Positions 10,469-21,600 of a stretch of 64,000 nucleotides of DNA are shown here, one piece after another. Under the pieces are notes generated by a model, which did not search any database, was not told where the DNA came from, and was given only the letters and a program-made list of their open reading frames with translations. The first letter of the stretch is position 1, and every line of letters starts with the position of its first letter. Origin of the DNA: Pilasporangium apinafurcum (taxonomy: Eukaryota > Oomycota > Peronosporomycetes > Pythiales > Pythiaceae); the NCBI GenBank assembly GCA_001600495.1, contig BCKE01000007.1:287730-351729 (forward strand), in the 5' to 3' direction. The position numbers and the translations under genes were made by a program.

Positions 10469-12913
10469 ATGGCCTCGAGACGCTTGCATGTTGGGCATTT
10501 TGCTGTTCAGATCACTACGAGTAATGCTATTCGTGTGGAGTAAATTTACCCTGCGTGCATGTGTCTTCCCTCATAAAATATAGATCATGTCCATAATTTT
10601 TATGCTTGCTCCATTAGTCCAATGTTGTTAACCTCTTCGATGCTAATCAGAATTTGTCCAACACAAAACAACAGGCGCTACTGCAATCCATGGCCAGAGT
10701 TTCTATATCAATGCTGGCATCAAGAGTAACAACTCTGGATGGTCACCGAATGTCGCTGTAACCATCACTGATTTAGCGCGGTTCCATAGTCAAATGCAGG
10801 AGCAGATGGTGCGACTTCAATCGCTCCTCTTTGGTTTGTGCTTCGAACTGGCCAACAGGTAGTTCAATGTGCACTGGAAGGTACTGGATACTTTGACTGC
10901 CCACCTTTTGAAGTACTATTCGCAGCCGAAGGTACTGATATAATGCTGTCAGTAGCGACATCTTGTCATGAACAACATGAGGAATTCGATATGCTGCACA
11001 CAAATGGAACAGACAAGTGTCTTTTGACATCTTACAGGGCGCACTATTTAGAAAAATACTGAATGGTGGAATGCGTTATTTTAGGCACCAAACGATACGT
11101 CTAAGAGTGTTGGTAGCGATGACCCAGAAAAAGTGACACAACATGGATGGCGGAGCCATTTGGACAAACTTCTCCGCGTTTTTCCAAGAAATCGCTCGAT
11201 GGCCATCGTCAGCGCTGACAGAGGAGGTATGATATCCATGCGCCATCCGGAATATACAAGTAACTGCCGTTTTTGTTGATGGGTACTCATGTGTGTGTAT
11301 GACAATATGGCAGAACTCACTCGTGGTTGAGGGTCAATTAATGCATCAACGACGAATTTCGTACGTGGCAAGGCAATGATGATAATTTTCGTACGCTCAA
11401 TGCGTATTTAACATCATGTTTATGATATATAATGATCTGATATGGCTTGGAGCAGACGAAAGTGCTCATTTTTTGACTTAGGATCTGTGCATGAAGGCGA
11501 AGCAGATCTACGCCTAGAAGTAATTTTGAAAATTATCGACGACGAATTATCCATTGCGGAAGTAGAAGCAATCCGACACGGTGTGAATGTTGGTGATATT
11601 GTGCATGTGCATGGGTTTGTGGAGCGCATCCCACCAAAAGATGCAGATGCACGCGAGTCGTTGCTGCTACATGCACGAAATATTGTAGTTGTGAAATCCT
11701 GGAGAGAGCTCCATCCAGGTATGACGTTGTTCAGTACTATCTTGTTATTCGCTTTACTTGCACTATTTATTCATATTTCTGTGATCTACCATGTGGTTAT
11801 ACGACAGGAGTTCCGTTTGTCCCTGTTCCTACCATACACACAGACCGCACGCACCAGCAACGGGCACCACAGCTACACACTGATGCCTCTTCAGGCGATC
11901 AGAATGTGAAAAGTGATAGTCCTTCGAAAGACGCCGGTAGCACCAACAAAGAACATTGCAAGTTTTGGATCAACTCTCGGACATGCCAACATGGTGACAA
12001 ATGCGAGTTCTTTCACGTGAGCGATGCTGCGTTGAAAGAGGAGCGCGCAAAATGGCTCCAGGAGCGCTTACATCTAAAGAGATTACGTGCTCGTCACGAG
12101 GATGACCCATTGAATGCACACAGTAAACATGGCAAACAACAGCGAGCAGAGGTGTTTGTGGACTGGTTGGTGGAGACATTTGGGAAAGATTTCTTATCCT
12201 CTGGCAAAGGAGTTGTGGATGTTGCTGGAGGGAGAGGCAACGTATCATTTGAGCTATGGAACAAACGCAGCATCCCATGCACGTTGATCGATCCGGTAAA
12301 TCCCTTCATTCCTTGTGTCATTACTGGTTTGATGGATTGTTCATGAAAGGCTGTACTTCCACTATTTGTGTAGCGTCCCATGAAGCTCTCGAAAATGCAA
12401 TTCAAGTACATGAAGCGTCAACGAATAGAAAAGAACGAGATTGCAGCGGCTCTGGTCCCTCAGGTATGATGATGCCACCCAAAATCGCGTTAGATTGATG
12501 ATATTATTTATTGCAGTTGTTTGTGCTGACGTAAATAATGATTTCTGTCCTTGTATTCACATGAATAGAAACTTGGGCTTTTCAATGAAACTTCTTTCTT
12601 CGAAGATCCTGATAACGAGACAATGATTCAAGAGGCATCCATACTGATTGGTATGCATCCGGATGAAGCCACTGACTCCATCCTCAACGTTGCAATCAAG
12701 TACAACAAGCCATTTGCGGTTGTCCCTTGCTGTGTGTTTGGCCACAAGTTTCCGGAGCGAAAACTACCCAATGGAGAACGGGTTGTATCGTATGAACATT
12801 TGGTCGAGCACCTCCAGGCAAAACACCATGATATTGCGAAAGGATTTCTTCCTTTTAACGGAAAGAATTTAGTCTTATATAGACATCAGCATCACGAACA
12901 CGGTGGCCAATAA
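10469..12913 (+). CDS. Predicted nucleic-acid methyltransferase with OB-like and CCCH zinc-finger regions
   Basis: The 3' half is secure: exons near 11490-11718, then 11808-12295, 12374-12463 and 12569-12913. It encodes a small beta-rich segment (NVGDIVHVHGFVERIP...LLLHARNIVVVKSW) that looks OB-fold-like, a CCCH finger (CKFWINSRTCQHGDKCEFFH), and a methyltransferase-like domain with glycine-rich SAM loop VVDVAGGRGNVSFELW followed by IGMHPDEATDSILNVAIKYN and AVVPCCVFGHKFPERKLP. Family memory places this last part with uncharacterised CCCH/methyltransferase proteins of fungi and stramenopiles. Its substrate (probably an RNA) is unknown. The 5' half is less certain: open segments at about 10673-10810 and 10861-11040 (with FDCPPFEVLFAAEG) and 11086-11370 join by plausible splice sites, and the ATG at 10469 is only a candidate start. 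It lies immediately downstream of DDX31 on the same strand. Confidence 0.65.
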
Positions 12914-12984
12914 AATATGTAGCACACGTCTGAATCTATTATAGACGCTCTATAATGATTAAAATCACAGTTTACGTCCACATA

Positions 12985-14521
12985 TCATATTTCTTTGCGT
13001 TCATTCTCTGAATTTATGCCGACGAAAAAGAATCGTATTCTCTGTAGGAAAACGATAGCAACTCCTAGTCCGTGCGTTTTGGTCTCGCTCACAGCCATGT
13101 CGACACAAACACTCGATTCAAACTCTTCGTCACTCATATCTCCCATAGCATTCCATTCCTTGACCATTTCCTTGCCATGGAATAGCGCGACTTCTCCTTC
13201 CGTACCAAGACACAGCCACTGGAAGTTCTCTACGGTCATAGATCTACTTGATCCAGAAGATGAGTCTATGATCAATTTGGCAACAGGGAATGAAACCTAA
13301 CAGCACATCACATGTGAGAGTGGTTCGTCTGTTGCCTGTTCTTCACATGCTGTAAGCAAGAAAACTCTATCAACCATGCATACCTCGGCCCAAAACGTCA
13401 GTGAAAAATGAAGCCTGGCTGTTTCCTTGGACGTCGGCTCTCGTGTTGTCTCCAATCGATAAATGATCCTGTGAACACAACCAGGAATATTGAGCATCCA
13501 TATCATCCAAGAATAAAGCACATGGCAGCATATAGAAATACCCTTCTTCTCCAGCAACCAGAATCAAATCTTCACTCTCTTTTCCGTCAGATGACCACAC
13601 GGCCAACGAAGCTATTGGTGCCTGTGTAGGGATGACTGCAAACACATTGCCACGGTGCGTCATTAGCAAATGCTTTTGCTCAGTGCTGACGAGCACATAC
13701 GTGGAAGGCGTTTTTTCCACGTCCAAAATTTGCACCGATGCGAGTGCCTTTACTATTGGTTGAGCAGCCGACGGGTAAAAGCAAATTGCACTTCCCTCTT
13801 CATTCGCGTAGACTCCTTCACTTGCACCACTGCGGACTGGATCCTTGGGCAGAGTGGACTGCCACGTGATTTCGTAGGGATCGATACCGTATAGCATGCC
13901 GAGTAAATCTCCGACGATGAACTCATCATGTCGCTGGTGGCAGATCTTCAACGCTGCGCTTTCTAGTTGGTAGCGTCGTACTTCCTGTTGTTATAGACTT
14001 GTGGGTAAAGTTGGACAATAAAAACACAGGTAAAGTAGAGAACACGGAACTCAGCGAACTAACCAATTGGTTACGAAGAAACACGATCGTGTTTGTAGCG
14101 CTCCCGACAACCACCAGCACATTTTTTGGCTTTTTCTCTGCATTGGTATCATGCCTGTTATCGTCCAGTGTCGCTCGTGTGTCTTCTACCACGCAGATGC
14201 ACTGCAATAGTAGGCAATGGTATCGCAGTAATCAATTGATCGATTAAATAAGTATACGTGTACTGGAACTGATCTGGTTTGAATGCTTACCGTGATTGCG
14301 GCTGGTGCGGTCTGGATCGCCCACAATGGATGTTGGATATTCACATCATTAGCCTGTGCATCTAATGGCGGCGTAGTTTGTTTCACGTTGTAACATCGCA
14401 CATAACCGTTTGCATCGCCAGCGTAAATACGATCATGAAACGACGTTGCACACGTCAAGTCGCCGAACGCTTGGTGCATTTTCGGATCCTCCGCTCTGAT
14501 GTTGCTCCGCCCGGAACTCAT
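12985..14521 (-). CDS. Beta-propeller/WD-like protein of unknown function
   Basis: Four minus-strand exons (14521-14291, 14201-14064, 13984-13384, 13265-12985) join in frame to 416 residues. The start MSSGRSNIRAEDPKMHQAF is followed by repeated short beta-strand patterns typical of propeller blades: TSFHDRIYAGDANGYVRCYN, FIVGDLLGMLYGIDPYEITW, LLMTHRGNVFAVIP, SSDGKESEDLILVAGEEGYF and WLCLGTEGEVALFHGKEM. I do not recognise a named orthologue; integrin-alpha/FG-GAP or WD40 scaffolding proteins are possible. The frame only stays open if the second intron uses the GTTAGT donor at 14063 and the last acceptor lies at 13266. The gene is tail-to-tail with the methyltransferase gene, only 71 bases away. 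Confidence 0.7.
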
Positions 14522-14808
14522 TATCAAAAAAATTAGACCGCATTTTGTACTTAATCATATTAAATACGATATTTATTTATAAAGGTAAATGGACTTAAAG
14601 TTACATCGCCTAGTGGGGAATCTCACTGGATGCTCAGATTCTGTCGGTTGTGGAAAGAAATCTCTATTCCAAAATGGAAGAAGCGCACGTACAGGAGATG
14701 TGTGGATGTGTGTAGATGATGATTTTGTTTTCATTCTTAAATAGTATTGTGTCTCTCCCCCCTAATTGGGGAAAGCAAATAATAGTAGCCTAATAATTTT
14801 TCTCTGTT

Positions 14809-15675
14809 CTAACTCAAAGACGATGTCAAGCGGCTCCAAAACCGCAGCGAGAACTTGCTTCGTTTGCTCTTGATGTTTTCGTCTGTCGAAGCCGACATAC
14901 CTCGCATTTTGCTTGGCGGGACATCCCAAGAATTCGGACTGGGAGTCTCTGGAGTATCATCCATATCCCATGAAGGCGCACTTAACACACCCTCACGTGG
15001 GAATTCGCACAATAGATAACTCGGTCGAATCTGTGGGAATTTGGCCAAGAAACTTGCGACAAACGGCTGGAACGTATAGATAAATGAATTGCACGCTGCG
15101 AACTCGGGGTGGTTTTCGTTCATAAGCGATCCATTCAGTGTGTGCTGTAACATCTTGGCGATCTGAACACCTGCCGGAAGGGACTTGGGTGAATGTGGTT
15201 GGAAACCAAACACTTCCGGTTTAATCAACGCTGGACAGAGTATCCGCAGGAATAGCAAACTGCCCACGACGATTGTTGTATCTTTCTTGCTCTCCGGAAA
15301 TGCCTTCTTAAATTCGGTCAGCACATACTGGCAGCCTGCTCGTAGCACCATCGGCGCAAAGTTGATCGCCTTGGCGAGCCGCTGTAGGATGGTTTTGGTG
15401 TATATCAACACTTGTGAGGGCGAGGTCGGTCCACTGTATACCTGTGTCTTCTCGCCAAAGACTTCACGTAGCACGTATCGGAAATATGCACGGCCTTGGT
15501 TGTGGCCCATTTCCTTCAGCAAACAACTCAACCCGGAGCTCGCACGCAGAAACATCTCCTCCTGACCCTTGGCATTCTTGATTTCCACCTGCACAGCACG
15601 TTCAAACTCTTGTAGTCGCGGCATGTCATTCTGTACGGCACGCTTGTGGCCGCCGCTGTGACAATTCCCGCTCAT
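14809..15675 (-). CDS. RasGAP-domain protein
   Basis: A single-exon minus-strand frame of 288 residues. It carries a Ras GTPase-activating-protein-like domain: FLRASSGLSCLLKEMGHNQG near residue 42, then VGSLLFLRILCPALIKPEVF near 138, the signature FLR-x2-CPA helix, followed by LQHTLNGSLMN. Such domains stimulate GTP hydrolysis by small Ras-family GTPases. The arginine finger usually found near the start of the domain is not obvious, so activity is uncertain. The tail is Ser/Pro-rich and ends in a basic KSKRSKFSLRFW stretch. Its short length means the gene is nearly the bare domain. Upstream sequence to about 16100 looks like leader and promoter, with possible leader introns. Confidence 0.8.
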   Translation of the reverse strand: MSGNCHSGGHKRAVQNDMPRLQEFERAVQVEIKNAKGQEEMFLRASSGLSCLLKEMGHNQGRAYFRYVLREVFGEKTQVYSGPTSPSQVLIYTKTILQRLAKAINFAPMVLRAGCQYVLTEFKKAFPESKKDTTIVVGSLLFLRILCPALIKPEVFGFQPHSPKSLPAGVQIAKMLQHTLNGSLMNENHPEFAACNSFIYTFQPFVASFLAKFPQIRPSYLLCEFPREGVLSAPSWDMDDTPETPSPNSWDVPPSKMRGMSASTDENIKSKRSKFSLRFWSRLTSSLS

Positions 15676-16200
15676 CCTCGCTGGCGTATGAGCTAGGTTT
15701 CCTTGTTGTCACTTACTCAGCACTTTGGCTCTCTCCCCAACCCAACCTGAAAAAGAAGGAAAGATCTCACTCAACCAACGTCCGCGTGTGTATCGGCCGG
15801 AAGGCGAGTTCTACAATGATAGAGGGTGTGTGTTCGCCGGGTCTTTTTTGCAGAGGGACGAGGGAGATGGGAGCAAGCACGAATGAGAGATCTCAGAGCG
15901 CGCACCAAGGAAAGAATAATGAACGAACGGCGGGTATGAACGAGCGAGCGGTGGCTGGTCAACCCACGCCAAATATATCTCCCTGCAGACGCAAGCGACT
16001 CACCTCACACAGCAAGCGCTTTCGCCAACAAAGCAAACTTCCAGGAATGAGCAGCGTGGCCCACCGGGAGACTTGGGCACATCCTCCTCTTATATATATA
16101 ATTTTTAATTTTCTATACTTTATTTAATTTAAGAGGTTTATGTCCTAACACAAGTAATATAGCTTTAATATATATGCAAAGATTCAGTTCAGACTAAATT
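15676..16200 (-). promoter_or_regulatory. 5' flank of the RasGAP gene
   Basis: This GC-richer stretch upstream of the RasGAP ATG contains splice-like signals on the minus strand (for example CTGAGTAAGT near 15712 and GGTGAGTCGC near 16005), compatible with introns in the untranslated leader. It ends in AT-rich sequence with a TATATATA run near 16092. No separate gene is supported. Confidence 0.3.
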
Positions 16201-18600
16201 ATTCTAATATGAAGGATTCATTATTAGGGGTTGCTGGCAGAACGCAATTTCTGTGTCGCACCAAGTGTCGTTCCGTCGTAGCAGATGGGGGAGAGCAGCT
16301 GGAGGGTTAGAACATTAGCACTTGCTGACAAGGTGGAGCGTGAGTAGTAAGAATGCTGATTTCTTCTTCCTGGTGGCTTCTCATATGGAAACCACAGGAT
16401 AGCCAAAGCTCCTGCCTCCAAACCCATTAAGCTGCGAGTTTTTTGTTTTGTTTTCTGATACGTATCACCCTCTTGACGTTCCAATATGATATGCTCGCAG
16501 AATGATGAGGATAGAAAACCACAGTACATTCGGCGAACGTTCGGATTTAATATTGGGTTGCAACATGTTTTGCACACACCTTTGTTGAGGTGCCTTCAAT
16601 ACGAAAGGCGCTATGTACACGTGGATGAGTGGCGTGCTACGGTGGATTCTGGAGAGGCACAGAGAACAGTTGGATTTGAGTACACCTCCTTGTCACCACT
16701 GACTTCGGTATATACTATCAGAGAAGAGCCTCAGACTGTCCTGTGAGTAATTTATAGCTTTCTCTATATTATGAAGGAAACCAGATGCTGTTGACGCAAA
16801 TGATCTAACAACCTGAAGTTGACAAAACTGGTTGCTTACTGTGGAATCTTCTTCTTCCATCATTCGCATACTTGCATTCAAACACGATCACCTCTATTCG
16901 AGAAAACTGAAAAGCACTGTTTTCTATTGTACGAATTCTAAACATTTGCCTAGCAAAACTTGATTGTCGAAGGCAAATTACGGCGCCATCTCCTTCATCC
17001 CCTTCTTAGCACGCAGCTGAGGACCGTTCCTTGCGTGTTCCTGGTTGTGCTTTGGATACCTTTCTTTGACTTGAATAAGCGCAAAAAAATTGGGAGAAAA
17101 AAAGAAAAGGCAATCGACGCTTCTATTCCGAAGCCTTCCATGGATTTCTGCGTCATATCCGTTGATACGGTTGGTTGGTGCGGGAAAATTTTCGTTCAAT
17201 TGAACTGGGAAACAAAGATCACATCAGATTTCATTTGGTTGGACATCCTGCAAGTTTACCCATGAGCGGACACTTCCATTGAGGCATTTTTGTGCTAGCT
17301 AAAACGCGTTACATTCATGAATACTCGAAACAGCTGCGACATGGGAAATGACTATTGTTTTGGCTGGTTTCCACATATCTCACACGGAATTTGGCAGTTC
17401 TAGTGGATATTTTGGATGTAACAATGTCAAGGAGCACATGGAATATGACCATTGACTGTTTACGGCAAGAGGAGAGAAATGCTGGTCGCACAAATTTTCA
17501 CAGCTGAATGATGCTATGCAGTGGAAGTTTCCTTGGATTTCCATAAACATGTCCCAGTGCAGCTCCTCCACGTACGATACTAGAGCATGGTCTTTGCATT
17601 GCATCTATTCTGCAATCCGTTGCAATGCAATCGCTGTGGCATGTTCCTATCATTCGTGGGCAACGTTCGGACTCGCCCTCATTCTGTGAAGAGTCGAGAG
17701 AGATTTTGCAACGCACGTTCATAGAGTGTGTTGTTCAGTTGAAAAACAATTCCATAGAAAGCACCTAGCGTACTCTGTTGAAGTTATGGTCAACTGCACA
17801 ATCGTTTCCGCACCACTATCTACTTTGGAGCAAGAAAATGAGAGGAAAAGAGATGGAGAACATTGTGGATACGTGCGCACATGCAACGATTGAACGCATG
17901 GGTGATTGAAAAACGCAGGCATCATATTTTTCTGCATCCTCAACTTGGGTGATGTCTTCATCCCTCCACTGAGTGACGATCGTCTTCCCTCAAGTCTGAG
18001 GGGAGGGATGGGAAGCAAAGGTTACCTTGACTTGTTGAAATTCGAACTTTCCTTTTCAGTCAAATACGGAAATCGGTCAAGTTTGCATGTCTGTTCAAAC
18101 AACCGCAACACAACCAGTGGAGCTGGATCTCCAGTGTGCGTTTGAGCAACAAAAAAATGAATGACGTCTCGCGTTCATTGATGAAACTAGACGTTTTCAT
18201 AATATTTCAATCCCAAGTGCTCGAAAGCAATGATAGCTACAAGGATAGCTACTGTTCGCTTGCTGCGTTTCGAAAGAAGGGTTAGATTCAACTTAATAGT
18301 CGATTATTTAGAAATGTCTGTGTGTAACAGCTAGATAGATCATCTTCCTGAACATTCGCTGAAGCGGCCAATGGACGTTTCGTGCGATCTTTTTTGGATC
18401 CAAAAAATGGGCGGAACACCTTGGATGGGTACGTTTCAAAAAACTATCTATCGGAATATTGCCACAATATTTTCTATAATAGGATAAAAACCTTAGTATC
18501 TTTTTAAGTACGAATAATTAAGTACGTGAGTAAGATGCGCACTTAACACAGGAAAACAAAAAGTGCAAGTTCCGCATTGGTGAACGGAAAGCCCAGCAGG
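16201..18600 (+). pseudogene. Possible decayed coding region, unresolved
   Basis: This 2.4-kb stretch contains no intact gene that I can support. Plus-strand reading frames between about 17283 and 18160 stay open for long stretches with coding-like composition but are interrupted by stops in every frame; for example one frame reads ILEHGLCIASILQSVAMQSL and EESREILQRTFIECVVQLKN with stops between the blocks. An 86-codon frame at 16486-16746 and one at about 16960-17265 may be further pieces. The pattern suggests either a degenerate gene or a multi-exon gene whose splicing I could not reconstruct. No family was recognised. The remainder up to the ATR start is AT-rich flank. Confidence 0.3.
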
Positions 18601-18608
18601 CTGGCCCG

Positions 18609-21600
18609 ATGGACGGGCAACGACGCTCCGTCGGCGCGGGTGAGGCTGCTACGGAGCAGAAAAACGACATTGAGAGTCTCCTAGCGGCAGTACGTACCCA
18701 TCAGCGGCAGCATTACGATTGCAACTACGATGACCACGCGTCCGATGTCATCCAGCGCTGCAAGACCATGCTCACCAAGTTGCGCAAGCTCTTGCCCAAA
18801 GTGATGCGTCCAATCGCGACGCTTCCTGTGGACGTGGGTGTACCAATGTTAAAGGACTTGTGCAAGTTGCTAGAGTTACTGTTGCGCGGTAATGCGTGCC
18901 CGCACTCTTTGACGCTCTTCATGGAAAATGCAACCAGCAACGGCAATGCGACCCACATTGGGTCCACGGGTAATAAGCGCAATGGATCGCACCGAATGAC
19001 TAATCCCTCGGTCTCTCCTTCAGGTGCTACGTCATTTCCCACGGTGGCAACCATGCTGTTTTATATGGTCTCATTTTATTCGAACGAGCGATTGAAAGAT
19101 GCCCAGCGTGAAGTCTTGGACGTAATATTGCAATTGGTGCTCTTCCTACAGCGCAATGATATTTATGGCTTTCTTCACTTCTTACGAGACAGTGTCGAGG
19201 CTTTGCAGGACTGCTTTCTTGTGGAAGAAAGTCTAAAAAATCGAGACATGGATGCAGACGAAGCTGATGCTGCCATTGCGTGCTATCTCGATACAGCGAT
19301 ACACGTCTACCAAGATTCTGATGGACCACTTGGACCAAAGAATAGCACACTACTGTGTGGATGTGAACCGATTACCGATATGAAGCTGCTATGTGAGCGT
19401 AAGGAGCAACTGAAGCAATTATTGCCTCCTATTCATATTATGTCATATAATGCTGCAATTGGAATACGACGATCGTTAATAGCGCTGGTTGACAGAGTTG
19501 TCCAAGATGGCGGTGTTTTGATTGAGAATGAGCGTGCATTCGACAAGATTTGCCGATTACTTCCAGCCTTCTTATCAAAAGACGCCTCTTTGCTGGAAAA
19601 TTCAGGACGTCGAAGATCTTCACATGTTTTACAGCTAGACGTCATTGGAGTGGCTCAAAGTACTCTTCAGCTGATTAAGAGCATGCTCCTAGCGAGCTTG
19701 AGTGCAGAAAGACGGTTTATCAGGCTGACGACGGCATATTTTGAAAGCAGCTCGTTTTCGCTAACATGTCCAGGGCTTGTGGAGATGCATGTACTTGTCC
19801 TAGAAGCAATTCAACAGGGCTTTGGATTGTGCTCGAGCATTGCAATTGATTCGTTATGGCCTTCCTTCCATAAATGGCTCTCAAGGTGTATTCTTCAATA
19901 TCACAAAGTCAAATTCGAAAATCATGACACATCGACACATTACAAACTTTGGAAACCGACGATTGAGGTGTTGGCATTCTATCTTCGCCACTCTGAAGCA
20001 ATATATCCGATTGCTCGATTTATCGACCTAATCTGCTGTGCTGACGTTGTTTTCCTTGATACATCGCTTGTAGCTGTCATTATTGATCAGGTCCACTGGA
20101 TCCTATCGACAAGGTCTTTCCTCGTTCAAGTCTCTCATTCTATGGTAAAATCATTGTCAACTGGTTCCTCGTATATAAAACTTGGTCTCATGAAGAAACG
20201 CAAGCGGGACAATGATTCGGTTTGCGCAAACGAGAACCAAAGCACCATCAACATCAGGTCCCGTAGTTCGGAGGAAGAGATGGAACCGCATCAGAAACTG
20301 GCTAGATGGATTATGGACCTAATTTTCTATGGTGGTGATAGCATGCGAGAAGATATTGCGGCTCTGTCGGTTGGTTTGAGAGTACTGATGCCATTCCGTG
20401 ATATGATAGCAAAGTTAGTTCGACTTGAAAGCCTCTCAGTATTTCGGATAATACTGCAGAGAATTGATAGCCTTGTGAGCGTGTCAAATCCACCTGCAGC
20501 GATTGGTACATTTGTGAATGAATATTTGGAGCTCTTGCTTGTATTGAGTCTGCATCTTGATGACAACGAGCTGGGGAAATATTCGACTATGTACGTGAAT
20601 GTGCTTCAGAAAGTGGAATCCCAGAACTACTTTGTTGATGCGACCAATGTCGACACAATGGATCGCACAGAGTGGACATGGAACTCCCGCGATCGACTAC
20701 GAGTTGAAATAGCCATGCAATTCATGACTAATCGGCAAGGAGTCGATTCAAAAGAGGAACTTTATAACGCTGCTCGTAGTGCTGAAGGTGTAACTGGTTT
20801 GGTCTGCGATAAAGCTACTTCGTTTAGAGCAATTTTTTTGCTCTACTTTATGTGGTCACGACCAAAAGCCTTCAAGCTAAATACTGAAGAATCGTGGCGG
20901 GATACAACCTCGTGGAAGATCTTGTATCGCTCGTTGCTCCAAGAGAAACATGCTGAAATTGTGACAAAGATATCTGTGTGCTTAACTCCAGTTCTGGTGT
21001 ATTTACTTGGATATCGTGGTCTTGCAACTCCTAAAGAGGTGATTACATGCATTCTTGAAATTTTCAATGCGAAAGTCCAACCACAAATATCAGAAGCAGT
21101 AATGTCGGCCATGGTTAAGGCGTGTGGAAGTATGCTTTGTGCGGGTTCAGCGATACAAGCGCCACCAGAGACTCAGAGAGCAAATAACAATTTGAACGCA
21201 CGCGAAGCTATGTATGGAACAACAGCAGACGAATTACAAGATGACTGTCAGTGTTGGACTGGTGGGGATCCCTCAGTAAGCATTGCTGTTCCGATTGTGC
21301 TCTTTGAACCTATATTGATGTGTGGAGAGCATCTAGCATCTGAGATAATTCAGGTGCACACCTCTAGATCCATATCGTGCATTGCTTTCCACTGCGTTAT
21401 TGATGTTGGTGATCGTGAATTGATGTCTCGATTTATTTATCGCATGCTCTCGATGTTGGAATCACCCTTCTTAACTGTGCGGTGCACTGTGTCACGTAAC
21501 TTTAGCCAGCTTGTTTGCGCGCCAGGACTATTGCACGCTCTTCTACTTCATGATCGAGATGGAACTGCTCATGTCATTGACGAGTTGAATCGAATGATTA

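Noticed and set aside
16960-17265. Plus frame of 101 codons with a Lys-rich middle
   Set aside because: It begins at a TTG, lacks splice partners and recognised similarity; kept only as part of the decayed region.
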